DNA from: Steroidobacteraceae bacterium
GTDB taxonomy: Bacteria > Pseudomonadota > Gammaproteobacteria > Steroidobacterales > Steroidobacteraceae
Assembly: GCA_013044085.1 (NCBI GenBank)
Contig: JABEVI010000055.1
Location: forward strand, 1-12,829
DNA length: 12,829 nt
Direction of reading: 5' to 3'
The notes beneath the pieces are model-generated. The model worked only from the letters and a program-made list of their open reading frames with translations, had not been told where the DNA came from and ran no database searches. Positions 6,202 through 12,829 of this stretch are shown here, one piece after another. Within the stretch, counting starts at the first letter, position 1, and each line of letters starts with the position of its first letter. Both the position numbers and the translations under genes were made by a program.

Positions 6202-7038
6202 ATGCGCATCGAGTTCTGCAAGATGCACGGTCTCGGCAACGACTTCCTGGTGTTCGACGCCCCCTCGCCGTTCGTGGACCGGGCCGTCGATGCCGCGCTG
6301 CTGCGGCGGCTCGCCGACCGGCACGAGGGGGTCGGGTTCGACCAGGCGCTGATGCTCGAGCCGCCACGCGACGGCCGATCGAGCGTCTACTACCGGATCT
6401 TCAATGCCGACGGTGGCGAGGTCGAACAGTGCGGCAACGGCGCGCGCTGTATCGCCGCCTTGGTGCATGCCCGCCATCCGCATCTCGGCAGCGAGCTTCG
6501 CCTGCAGAGCGCCGGCGGGCCGGTGCGCGCGCGCATCCTCGAGGGCGGTCTCGTGTCGGTCGACATGGGTGTGCCGAACTTCGAGCCGCGGGCGCTGCCG
6601 ATGGACGCCGCAAACCGGATGAGCCTCTATCCTCTCGAGGTGGATGGGCGTGACATCCGGGTCGGCGCCGTGTCGATGGGCAATCCGCACGCGGTCCTGC
6701 AGGTCGAGGACATCGAGACGGCGCCGGTCGAGCAACTCGGACCCCGGTTGGAACGCCACACGGCATTCCCGCGTCGGGTCAATGTCGGCTTCATGCAGGT
6801 GCACGATCGCGGCCGGATTTCCCTGCGGGTCTTCGAGCGCGGCGTCGGCGAAACACTCGCCTGCGGCACCGGCGCCTGCGCCGCCGCGGCGGTCGGCCGC
6901 ACGCTCGGCCTGCTGGATGCCGAAGTCGACGTCGACCTGCGCGGCGGCCGGGCACACGTGCACTGGCCGGGTTCAACCGAAGCCTTGTGGTTGACCGGAC
7001 CGGCGGCGGTCGTGTTCACCGGTTCGATCGAGATATGA
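6202..7038 (+). CDS. dapF: diaminopimelate epimerase
   Basis: The gene encodes a 278-residue, PLP-independent cytosolic epimerase that converts LL- to meso-diaminopimelate for lysine and peptidoglycan synthesis. It has the family start KMHGLGNDFLVFD, then FNADGGEVEQCGNGARC with catalytic C77, and GVGETLACGTGACAAA with the second catalytic cysteine C221. The NPHAVLQVED segment is also present. Length is normal. The ATG at 6202 opens directly on the conserved strand and there is no alternative in-frame start close upstream. No Shine-Dalgarno is visible, so initiation may be leaderless. The DUF484 gene and xerC follow, the same order as dapF-yigA-xerC in enterics, and the six genes to 11039 may share transcripts. 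Confidence 0.97.
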   Translation: MRIEFCKMHGLGNDFLVFDAPSPFVDRAVDAALLRRLADRHEGVGFDQALMLEPPRDGRSSVYYRIFNADGGEVEQCGNGARCIAALVHARHPHLGSELRLQSAGGPVRARILEGGLVSVDMGVPNFEPRALPMDAANRMSLYPLEVDGRDIRVGAVSMGNPHAVLQVEDIETAPVEQLGPRLERHTAFPRRVNVGFMQVHDRGRISLRVFERGVGETLACGTGACAAAAVGRTLGLLDAEVDVDLRGGRAHVHWPGSTEALWLTGPAAVVFTGSIEI

Positions 7039-7066
7039 TGCCGATTTACCATCAGAGGGATCGCCC

Positions 7067-7774
7067 ATGACGACGAATTCCGCGCGCGGTCTCCCGGAAG
7101 ACGCGCTGAGCGAGGCCAAGGTCGCCGACTACCTGCAGGCCAATCCGGACTTCTTCGAGCGCAATGCGGGCTTGCTCGCGAAACTGCGGCTGCCGCACCT
7201 GCGAGACAAGGCGGCGACGGTGAGTCTGGTCGAACGCCAGGTCGACGTGCTGCGCGAGCGCAACCAGGCGCTCGAGCGGCGTTTGAAGGAACTGGTCGAC
7301 GTCGCGCGTGCCAACGACACGCTCGCCGACCGGATCCACCGCCTGAGTCAGCGACTGCTGCGCGCGCCCGACCTGCAACATGCCGTGGATGCGATCGAGA
7401 CCTCGATGCGCGAGGATTTCGAGGCGATGCACGCGGTGCTGATCCTGTTCATCGCCGAGGCGCAGACGCTCGAATCGACCTCACGGCGCTTCCTGCGCGC
7501 GGGCGACCCGGCGAGCGCCGAAGCCCGGATGTTCGAATCCCTGCTGCAGTCGGGCAAGCCCCGCTGCGGCCAGGTGCGCGACTCGCAGCGCGATTACCTG
7601 TTCGGCAAGGACACCATCGAGATCGGTTCCGTGGCGCTCACCCCGCTCGGACCGAAGGGCAGTCTCGGGCTGCTCGCGATCGGTGCGAGCGATGCCGAGC
7701 GGTTCCATCCGGCGATGAGCACCGAGTTCCTGTCGAGGATCGGCGACTTGATCTCCCATGCGCTGACGCGCTGA
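7067..7774 (+). CDS. DUF484 family protein (YigA-like)
   Basis: The gene encodes a 235-residue DUF484 protein of unknown function, conserved between dapF and xerC in gammaproteobacteria. The N-terminal part includes VADYLQANPDFFERN (about 19-33) and LLAKLRLPHL, typical of the family. Residues of about 52-98 are heptad-rich and probably coiled coil (LVERQVDVLRERNQALERR region). The C-terminal 130 residues look GAF-like (SLGLLAIGASDAERFHP, about 199-214). There is no signal peptide or membrane segment. AGAGGGA at 7054-7060 lies 6 bases before the ATG. The gap to dapF is 28 bp. Conserved linkage to xerC invites a role around chromosome processing, but that is inference. Confidence 0.88.
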   Translation: MTTNSARGLPEDALSEAKVADYLQANPDFFERNAGLLAKLRLPHLRDKAATVSLVERQVDVLRERNQALERRLKELVDVARANDTLADRIHRLSQRLLRAPDLQHAVDAIETSMREDFEAMHAVLILFIAEAQTLESTSRRFLRAGDPASAEARMFESLLQSGKPRCGQVRDSQRDYLFGKDTIEIGSVALTPLGPKGSLGLLAIGASDAERFHPAMSTEFLSRIGDLISHALTR

Positions 7775-7793
7775 GCGTGGCGCGGCGCCGGTA

Positions 7794-8732
7794 GTGAACG
7801 CCTCGCTGCGCGACTGGATCGAGCGATTCTGCCGACATCTCGGCAGCGAGCGACGATTGAGCACACACACCACGGCTGCCTACCGGGCCGATCTCGATGC
7901 ACTCGCCCGCCATCTCGAGCGTCAGCGGCTCGGCAGCTGGGGCGACGTCGACACGGTCCAGATCCGCGCCTTTGCGGCCGCCGAACACGCCGGCGGCCTC
8001 GGCGGACGCAGCATTCAGCGGCGCCTTTCGGCGGTGCGCAGCTTCTTCTCCTACCTGCAGCGCGAGGGTGGCGCGCGGCATAATCCGGCCGGGGACGTGC
8101 GCGCGCCACGCGCCAGCAAGCGCCTGCCGGCGACGCTCGACGTCGATCAGATGGCGAGCCTGCTCGCGTTGCGCACGGATGACCCCTTGGCGACGCGCGA
8201 CAAGGCCATCATGGAGCTCTTCTATTCGTCCGGCCTGCGCCTTGGCGAGTTGGTCGGCTTGAACCGCGGCGACATCGATCTGCGCGATGCCACGGTGCGG
8301 GTGCTCGGCAAGGGAGGCAAAACACGCATCGTCCCGGTCGGACGTGAGGCACGGGCCGCGCTCGAGGCATGGCTCGGCGTCCGCGCCGCGTACGCGCCCG
8401 CCGGCGAAGGCGCGTCCGGCGGCGGTAAGCCCGGACAGACGGCCCTGTTCCTCGGCCGTACGGGCAGACGGCTGACGCCGCGCGCCGTGCAGCGACGCGT
8501 GGAGCTGTGGGCGAGGCGCGCCGGGCTGCCCATCCACGTTCATCCGCACTTGTTCCGGCACTCCTTCGCAACGCACCTGCTGGAGTCGAGCGCGGACTTG
8601 CGCGGGGTGCAGGAACTGCTCGGGCATGCCGACATCGGCACCACGCAGATCTACACGCACCTGGACTTCCAACGCCTGGCGAGCGTCTACGATGCCGCGC
8701 ACCCGCGGGCGCGTCGGCGCAGCAGCCCTTGA
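7794..8732 (+). CDS. xerC: site-specific tyrosine recombinase XerC
   Basis: The gene encodes a 312-residue tyrosine recombinase that acts with XerD at dif to resolve chromosome dimers under FtsK control. Residues 1-100 form the SAM-like core-binding domain. The catalytic set is complete: R149 (SSGLRLGE), K173 (GKGGKTR), H252 and R255 (HPHLFRHSFATH), H278 (LLGHADIGTTQ) and nucleophile Y287 (IYTHLDF). Residues of about 200-215 are a Gly/Ala-rich insertion in the catalytic domain. The start is the GTG at 7794, 19 bp after the DUF484 stop; no in-frame start lies between that stop and it. Position after dapF and DUF484 favours XerC over XerD. The stop codon lies inside the candidate hslV heat-shock promoter. 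Confidence 0.94.
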   Translation: MNASLRDWIERFCRHLGSERRLSTHTTAAYRADLDALARHLERQRLGSWGDVDTVQIRAFAAAEHAGGLGGRSIQRRLSAVRSFFSYLQREGGARHNPAGDVRAPRASKRLPATLDVDQMASLLALRTDDPLATRDKAIMELFYSSGLRLGELVGLNRGDIDLRDATVRVLGKGGKTRIVPVGREARAALEAWLGVRAAYAPAGEGASGGGKPGQTALFLGRTGRRLTPRAVQRRVELWARRAGLPIHVHPHLFRHSFATHLLESSADLRGVQELLGHADIGTTQIYTHLDFQRLASVYDAAHPRARRRSSP

Positions 8733-8753
8733 AAATGGCCGATCGGCCCACAT
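8728..8753 (+). promoter_or_regulatory. candidate sigma-32 heat-shock promoter for hslVU
   Basis: CTTGAAA (8728-8734) is an exact match to the sigma-32 -35 core. After 11 bp comes GCCCACAT (8746-8753), which matches CCCCATNT at five of seven informative positions. The spacing is at the short end of the accepted range. The site overlaps the xerC stop codon and would start transcription near 8760, about 25 bases before the hslV ATG. E. coli hslVU is a known sigma-32 operon, which supports the reading. Confidence 0.5.
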
Positions 8754-8784
8754 CACCGCGAATTACTCCAAGCGCAAGCCGCCG

Positions 8785-9345
8785 ATGAACCTGCACGACC
8801 CGTTTCGACACGACAGCGATCGCATGCTCGGCACGACGATACTCGCGGTACGCCGCGAGGGCCGTGTCGCGCTCGGCGGCGACGGCCAGGTCACCCTCGG
8901 CCAGACCGTCATCAAGAACAACGCCCGCAAGGTGCGCCGCCTTTACGACGGCAAGGTGCTCGCCGGCTTCGCGGGCGGCACGGCGGACGCCTTTACGCTG
9001 TTCGAACGCTTCGAGGGCAAACTCGAGAAATTCGGCAATCTGACGCGCGCTGCCATCGAACTGGCGAAGGATTGGCGCACCGATCGCAGCCTGCGCCGGC
9101 TCGAGGCGCTGCTCTGCGTCGCCGACGCGGATCGATCCTTCGTGATCTCCGGCACCGGCGATGTGATCGAGCCGGAACACGATCTGATCGCCATCGGCTC
9201 GGGCGGTCCGTACGCCCAGGCCGCGGCGCTCGCGCTGCTGCGCGCGACTGAGTTGACGGCGCGCGAAATCGTCGAGAGCGCCCTCGGCATCGCCGCCGAC
9301 ATCTGCATCTACACCAACAGCCGTTTGACGATCGAGGAACTGTAG
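8785..9345 (+). CDS. hslV: ATP-dependent protease subunit HslV
   Basis: The gene encodes the peptidase subunit of HslUV (ClpQ), a double hexamer with an N-terminal threonine nucleophile, related to proteasome beta subunits. The conserved body begins GTTILAVRREG and continues GGDGQVTLGQT, NARKVRRLYDGKVLAGFAGGTADAFTLFE, ELAKDWRTDR and IGSGGPYAQAAA. From the ATG at 8785 the protein has 186 residues with T17 as predicted nucleophile, preceded by a 16-residue propeptide ending in glycine. Some lineages, such as xanthomonads, have propeptides of similar length. An alternative ATG at 8824 would leave only three residues before the threonine; neither start has a strong Shine-Dalgarno, so the start is uncertain. 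hslU follows after 6 bp. Confidence 0.93.
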   Translation: MNLHDPFRHDSDRMLGTTILAVRREGRVALGGDGQVTLGQTVIKNNARKVRRLYDGKVLAGFAGGTADAFTLFERFEGKLEKFGNLTRAAIELAKDWRTDRSLRRLEALLCVADADRSFVISGTGDVIEPEHDLIAIGSGGPYAQAAALALLRATELTAREIVESALGIAADICIYTNSRLTIEEL

Positions 9346-9351
9346 CCGTCC

Positions 9352-10680
9352 ATGTCGCAAATGACCCCGCGCGAAATCGTCGAGGAGCTCGACAAGCACA
9401 TCATCGGCCAGACGGCGGCGAAGCGCGCGGTCGCAATCGCATTACGCAATCGGTGGCGGCGAGGCCGCGTCGACCCGCCGCTGCGCGCCGAAATCACCCC
9501 CAAGAACATCTTGATGATCGGGCCAACCGGGGTCGGCAAGACCGAAATCGCCCGCCGTCTCGCGCGACTCGCGCGCGCCCCTTTTCTCAAGGTCGAGGCC
9601 ACCAAGTTCACCGAGGTCGGCTATGTCGGCCGTGAAGTGGACACGATCGTCCGCGATTTGGTGGAGATCTCCGTGAAAATGACTCGCGAAGAGGAAATCA
9701 CGAAAGTCCGCCATCGGGCCACCGATGCCGCCGAGGAGCGCGTGCTCGACGCCTTGCTGCCCGGCGCCCACGCGGACGACGGGCCGGATCGGGGGCCACG
9801 CGATGCGGACACGCGGCAGCGCCTGCGCAAGCTGCTGCGCGAGCATGCGCTCGATGATCGGGAGATCGACGTCGATGTGCGCGCCATGCCGGTGGGCGTC
9901 GAGATCATGAGCCCGCCCGGCATGGAAGAGATGACGCAGCAACTGCAGAGCATGTTCCAGAATTTGGGCGCCGGCCGTTCGCACCAGCGCAAGTTGAAGA
10001 TCCCGGAGGCGCTGCGCCTGCTCACCGATGAAGAGGCCGCGAAGCTCATCAACGAGGACGAACTGAAACTGCGCGCGGTGGAAAACGCGGAGCAGAACGG
10101 CATCGTCTTCATCGACGAGATCGACAAGATCGCACGCCGCCAGGAAACGAGCGGCGCGGACGTTTCGCGTGAAGGCGTGCAGCGTGATCTGCTGCCGCTG
10201 GTCGAGGGTTGCACGGTGAACACGAAGTACGGCACGGTGAAGACCGATCATGTGCTGTTCATCGCGTCCGGCGCGTTCCACATGTCGAAGCCCTCGGACC
10301 TGATCCCCGAACTGCAGGGGCGCCTGCCGATCCGCGTCGAACTCGACTCGCTGTTGGTGGACGACTTCGTGCGGATTCTGACCGAACCGGACGCCTCCCT
10401 GTGCCGCCAATATGCCGCCTTGCTCGCGACCGAAGGGGTGACTCTGCAATTCGAGGCCTCCGGCGTCAGACGCCTGGCGGAAGTCGCGTTCGAGGTCAAC
10501 GAAAGGACCGAGAACATCGGCGCGCGCCGCCTGCACACGGTCATGGAACGGCTCCTCGAATCGGTCTCGTTCGACGCCGCCGACCGTGAAGGCTCGCGCA
10601 TCCTCATCGACCATGCCTACGTCGAGAGCCACCTCGGCGAACTCGCACGCGACGAGGATCTGTCGCGCTACATCCTGTGA
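9352..10680 (+). CDS. hslU: ATP-dependent protease ATPase subunit HslU
   Basis: The gene encodes the 442-residue AAA+ hexameric unfoldase that feeds substrates to HslV. The N-terminal domain starts MTPREIVEELDKHIIGQ. Walker A is GPTGVGKT (57-64), the pore loop is GYVG (90-93), the helical I domain spans about 110-240, Walker B is IVFIDEID (251-258), the arginine-finger region is LQGRLPIRVEL (about 321-331), and sensor 2 is IGARRLHTV (about 389-397). The last residues, DEDLSRYIL, are the tail that docks into HslV. Length is normal and the ATG at 9352 gives the family N terminus. Its TGA overlaps the GTG of the next gene as GTGA, implying translational coupling. Confidence 0.98.
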   Translation: MSQMTPREIVEELDKHIIGQTAAKRAVAIALRNRWRRGRVDPPLRAEITPKNILMIGPTGVGKTEIARRLARLARAPFLKVEATKFTEVGYVGREVDTIVRDLVEISVKMTREEEITKVRHRATDAAEERVLDALLPGAHADDGPDRGPRDADTRQRLRKLLREHALDDREIDVDVRAMPVGVEIMSPPGMEEMTQQLQSMFQNLGAGRSHQRKLKIPEALRLLTDEEAAKLINEDELKLRAVENAEQNGIVFIDEIDKIARRQETSGADVSREGVQRDLLPLVEGCTVNTKYGTVKTDHVLFIASGAFHMSKPSDLIPELQGRLPIRVELDSLLVDDFVRILTEPDASLCRQYAALLATEGVTLQFEASGVRRLAEVAFEVNERTENIGARRLHTVMERLLESVSFDAADREGSRILIDHAYVESHLGELARDEDLSRYIL

Positions 10681-11039
10681 ACGTTCCGCCGGTTCAGCCG
10701 CCGACCGAGATCAAGCTGCGGACCGAATCGCGGCTGCTCGAGGTGCACTTCGCCGACGGCTCGCATGTCGAGTTGCCCTTCGAGTACCTGCGCGTCTTCT
10801 CGCCCTCAGCCGAGGTCAAGGGGCACGGTGGCGGCGAGGGCGCACTGGTCACGGGCAAGCAGAACGTTGGTATCCGGGGGGTCGAGCCCGTCGGGCACTA
10901 TGCGCTGCGCCTGATGTTCGACGACGGCCACGACACCGGCCTTTATACCTGGAAGCTGCTCTACGAACTCGGGCGCGACCAGCAGGCAAACTGGAAGCGC
11001 TACCAGGAACGCTGCCTGGCGGCCGGCCACCGGCGCTGA
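10677..11039 (+). CDS. DUF971 protein (gamma-butyrobetaine hydroxylase-like N-terminal domain)
   Basis: The gene encodes a 120-residue single-domain protein of the DUF971 family, named after the N-terminal domain of gamma-butyrobetaine hydroxylases. The motifs are EVHFADGSHVELPFEYLRV (about 22-40), an IRGVEPVGHYALRLMF segment (about 66-81), and DDGHDTGLYTWKLLYEL (about 82-98). It lacks a dioxygenase catalytic domain, so it is not a hydroxylase. The function is unknown. The start is a GTG overlapping the hslU stop by four bases, and the gap to ubiE is 58 bp. Tight coupling to hslU suggests co-expression with the protease, but this does not establish shared function. Confidence 0.88.
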   Translation: MNVPPVQPPTEIKLRTESRLLEVHFADGSHVELPFEYLRVFSPSAEVKGHGGGEGALVTGKQNVGIRGVEPVGHYALRLMFDDGHDTGLYTWKLLYELGRDQQANWKRYQERCLAAGHRR

Positions 11040-11061
11040 CCCCAAGTTTCACCGCGGAAAC

Positions 11062-11070
11062 GGCTACAAT
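11062..11070 (+). promoter_or_regulatory. candidate -10 element for ubiE-ubiJ-ubiB
   Basis: GGC followed by TACAAT (11065-11070) matches five of six -10 positions. A start near 11077 would give a leader of about 21 bases containing AGAGG at 11083-11087. No recognisable -35 is seen at 16-18 bp. Confidence 0.45.
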
Positions 11071-11097
11071 GCCCCCGGACGCAGAGGCTTCAGAACG

Positions 11098-11850
11098 ATG
11101 AACGAACCCAACCGCACCGTGGATTTCGGCTTCGAAACCGTCGACTGGGCCGAAAAGGCCCGTCGTGTGCGCTCCGTTTTCGAGAGCGTGGCGGGCAAGT
11201 ACGATCTAATGAACGACCTGATGTCCTTCGGCGTACATCGGCTCTGGAAGCAGTTCACGCTCGCGGTCGCCGGCCTGCGTGCCGGTCAGAGCGTGCTCGA
11301 CGTCGCGGGCGGCACCGGCGACCTGGCGAAGGGTCTGGCCCGTCAAGTGGGCCCGGGCGGCCGGGTCGTGCTCTCCGACATCAACCCGGCCATGCTCGAG
11401 CGCGGTCGCGACCGGCTCCTCGATGCGGGTATCGCCGGCAATATCGAATGTGTCGTCGCCGACGCCGAAGCGCTGCCGTTCGAGGACGATTCATTCGACT
11501 GCGTGACGATCGGCTTCGGGCTGCGCAACGTGACCGACAAGGCCGCGGCGCTCGCCTCCATGCACCGCGTCCTCAAGCCCGGCGGCCAGATTCTGGTGCT
11601 CGAGTTCTCCAAGCCGACCGTGCCCGGACTCGGCGCCATCTACGACATGTACTCGTTCAACGTGCTTCCCAGGCTAGGCGCGTTGGTCGCCCACGATGCC
11701 GCGAGCTACCGATACCTCGCCGAATCGATCCGCATGCATCCTGATCAAGAAACACTGCTCGAGATGCTGCGCACCGCCGGCTTCGCACATGCTCGCTACC
11801 ACAACTTGAGTGGCGGCATCGTCGCGCTGCACCGCGGCTTCAAGATATAG
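11098..11850 (+). CDS. ubiE: demethylmenaquinone / 2-methoxy-6-polyprenyl-1,4-benzoquinol methyltransferase
   Basis: The gene encodes a 250-residue class I SAM-dependent C-methyltransferase of quinone biosynthesis. Both UbiE/COQ5 signatures are present: YDLMNDLMSFGVHRLW (35-50) and RVLKPGGQILVLEFS (157-171). The SAM-binding motif I is LDVAGGTGDL (67-76), and DAEALPFEDDSFD (about 122-134) follows. Since ubiJ and ubiB come next, the ubiquinone reaction is certainly relevant; whether menaquinone is also made cannot be told here. The ATG at 11098 has AGAGG 10 bases upstream and gives the usual N terminus. The next gene begins 2 bp after the stop. Confidence 0.97.
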   Translation: MNEPNRTVDFGFETVDWAEKARRVRSVFESVAGKYDLMNDLMSFGVHRLWKQFTLAVAGLRAGQSVLDVAGGTGDLAKGLARQVGPGGRVVLSDINPAMLERGRDRLLDAGIAGNIECVVADAEALPFEDDSFDCVTIGFGLRNVTDKAAALASMHRVLKPGGQILVLEFSKPTVPGLGAIYDMYSFNVLPRLGALVAHDAASYRYLAESIRMHPDQETLLEMLRTAGFAHARYHNLSGGIVALHRGFKI

Positions 11851-11852
11851 CC

Positions 11853-12482
11853 GTGCCGTCGACTTCCGCATGGCTGGCTGCCGTCGAGGGTGCGCTGAAC
11901 CGCAACATTGGCGACCAGGCCCGCGCCGGGGTGCTCGCGCGCCGGCTCGATGGCAAAAGCCTGAGGGTCGACCTCAACGGGGTGATCCAATTGCGGGCCC
12001 TATGCCTCGCCGGGCGGCTGACGCTCTCGACCGGCGGCGACGAGGCAGCCGACGCGGCAATCAGCGGGCCGCCCGGCGCACTGCTGCGGCTGCTGACCGC
12101 CGGGCGGGACCGCCCGCTCGGCGCAGGCTCGCTGCAAGTACGCGGCGACGCCGAAGTTGCGGCGGCGTACCGTGAATTGCTCGGCCTCGCGCGTCCCGAT
12201 CCGGAGGAAGAGGCGGCACGCCTGATCGGCGACGTTGCGGCGCGGCGCCTCGGAAATTTTGCGCGCCAGACCGCGTCGTGGCTGCGCCGCGGCGGCAGCA
12301 CGTTCGCGGAAAATCTCGTCGAGTATCTGCAGGAAGAGAGCCGCGACCTCGTCGCCAAGCCTCAGGTCGAGGATTTCGTGCGCGAGGTCGATGAACTGCG
12401 TGAGGCGGCCGACCGTGCCCAGGCTCGCCTGGAAAGGCTCGAGCGGCGCCTCGCCACGATGCGCCGCCCGGGCGGCACTTGA
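11853..12482 (+). CDS. ubiJ: ubiquinone biosynthesis accessory factor UbiJ (SCP2 domain)
   Basis: The gene encodes a 209-residue lipid-binding accessory protein that works with UbiK and the soluble Ubi complex in aerobic ubiquinone synthesis. The N-terminal SCP2-like fold spans about residues 8-110 (ALNRNIGDQ near the start, GDAEVAAAYRELL at about 98-110). The C-terminal part is helical, with VEYLQEESRDLV (about 156-167) and a likely coiled coil at about 172-201. The start is the GTG at 11853, 2 bp after the ubiE stop. Its TGA shares one base with the ubiB ATG. UbiJ sequences diverge strongly, so the position between ubiE and ubiB carries much of the identification. Confidence 0.92.
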   Translation: MPSTSAWLAAVEGALNRNIGDQARAGVLARRLDGKSLRVDLNGVIQLRALCLAGRLTLSTGGDEAADAAISGPPGALLRLLTAGRDRPLGAGSLQVRGDAEVAAAYRELLGLARPDPEEEAARLIGDVAARRLGNFARQTASWLRRGGSTFAENLVEYLQEESRDLVAKPQVEDFVREVDELREAADRAQARLERLERRLATMRRPGGT

Positions 12483-12829
12483 TGCGTGCGCGCGTCGTCG
12501 GTCGGCTGCTCGAGATTCAACGTACGCTCGTGCGCCATGGGCTCGACGATTTCGTCCGGGCGACCCACCTGTACCGGCCATTCCGGTTCCTCGTTTACCT
12601 GTCGCCATGGACCTGGTTTCAGCGCAGTGCCGGCACGACACGCGGCATGCGCCTGCGGCTTGCGCTCGAGGAACTCGGGCCGATCTTCGTAAAATTCGGG
12701 CAGGCGCTGTCGACCCGCCGCGACCTGCTGCCCGTCGACATCGCCGATGAACTTGCGCTGCTTCAGGACCGGGTGCCGCCGTTCGACAGCGCCGTCGCCG
12801 TCGCGACCATCGAGGCCGCCTTCGGCGCC
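12482..12829 (+). CDS. ubiB: ubiquinone biosynthesis protein UbiB, 5' part only
   Basis: The first 116 codons of ubiB are present and the frame is open to the window edge; the full protein is usually about 550 residues. UbiB is a membrane-anchored, protein-kinase-like (ADCK/ABC1) ATPase needed for ubiquinone synthesis. The family N-terminal KxGQ motif is seen at 71-74 (LGPIFVKFGQALSTRRDLLP), followed by LALLQDRVPPF. The ATG at 12482 overlaps the ubiJ stop by one base (TGATG), implying coupling. The kinase core and the C-terminal membrane helices lie beyond the window. Confidence 0.96.
   Translation, partial: MRARVVGRLLEIQRTLVRHGLDDFVRATHLYRPFRFLVYLSPWTWFQRSAGTTRGMRLRLALEELGPIFVKFGQALSTRRDLLPVDIADELALLQDRVPPFDSAVAVATIEAAFGA

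Noticed and set aside
6086..6367. Upstream extension of the parA-like frame
   Set aside because: The sequence there is Arg/Ala-rich, overlaps dapF, and lies upstream of a good Shine-Dalgarno and ATG at 6085.
7034..7039. TATGAT over the dapF stop codon as a promoter for the DUF484 gene
   Set aside because: The -10 match is good, but no -35 or extended -10 is visible and the spacing from TTGACC at 6991 is far too long; co-transcription with dapF is simpler.
7794..8732. Integrase of a mobile element
   Set aside because: The position after dapF and DUF484 and the XerC-like sequence mark the housekeeping recombinase; no attachment-site repeats or phage genes are nearby.
9442..10632. A 396-codon open frame on the minus strand opposite hslU
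   Set aside because: It mirrors hslU codons, shows no family motif, and has no credible ribosome-binding site.
1..12829. CRISPR arrays, tRNA or rRNA genes, insertion sequences, toxin-antitoxin or defence genes
   Set aside because: Reading both strands gave no repeat arrays, tRNA-like folds, transposase or defence-family motifs; the DNA is nearly all accounted for by housekeeping genes.

Overview
The window is a GC-rich piece of bacterial chromosome carrying ordinary housekeeping genes, packed almost without gaps. Gene content and order point to a gammaproteobacterium. dapF, a DUF484 gene and xerC lie in a row, as in the enterobacterial dapF-yigA-xerC cluster, and ubiE, ubiJ and ubiB follow in that order, an arrangement typical of ubiquinone-making Proteobacteria. 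Third codon positions are mostly G or C. Four genes appear to start with GTG (hemC, xerC, the DUF971 gene, ubiJ). I cannot name a genus; a high-GC lineage distant from enterics is likely.

Layout, left to right. (1) A P-II nitrogen-signalling gene and a small exported DUF4124 gene (20-850, +). (2) A beta-hydroxyacid dehydrogenase gene overlapping hemC, followed by hemD (944-3553, +), which supply two consecutive tetrapyrrole steps. (3) A gene for a [2Fe-2S]/FAD/NAD(P) reductase on the minus strand (3499-4557), convergent with hemD and overlapping it by 55 bp; 29 bp away a divergent gene encodes an NAD(P)-binding SDR-like protein (4587-5456, +). (4) An orphan ParA-type ATPase gene on the minus strand (5447-6085), overlapping the end of the SDR gene by 10 bp and divergent from dapF. 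(5) A co-directional run dapF, DUF484, xerC, hslV, hslU, DUF971 (6202-11039, +), which joins lysine/peptidoglycan precursor synthesis, chromosome dimer resolution and the HslUV protease. (6) ubiE, ubiJ and the 5' end of ubiB (11098-12829, +), for ubiquinone biosynthesis; ubiB runs off the window.

All gaps between genes are under 120 bp. I saw no rRNA, tRNA, CRISPR array, insertion sequence, prophage gene or intrinsic terminator with a T-tract. Promoter calls are by-eye matches and are scored low, except a good heat-shock-like (sigma-32) site just upstream of hslV.

I found no convincing previously undescribed system. The points most worth a second look are the sigma-32-like hslV promoter at the xerC stop codon, the likely HslV propeptide, the orphan ParA, the overlapping divergent 5' ends at 4555-4587, a 29-bp near-perfect inverted repeat within the iron-sulfur ligand codons of the reductase gene, and a possibly leaderless dapF.
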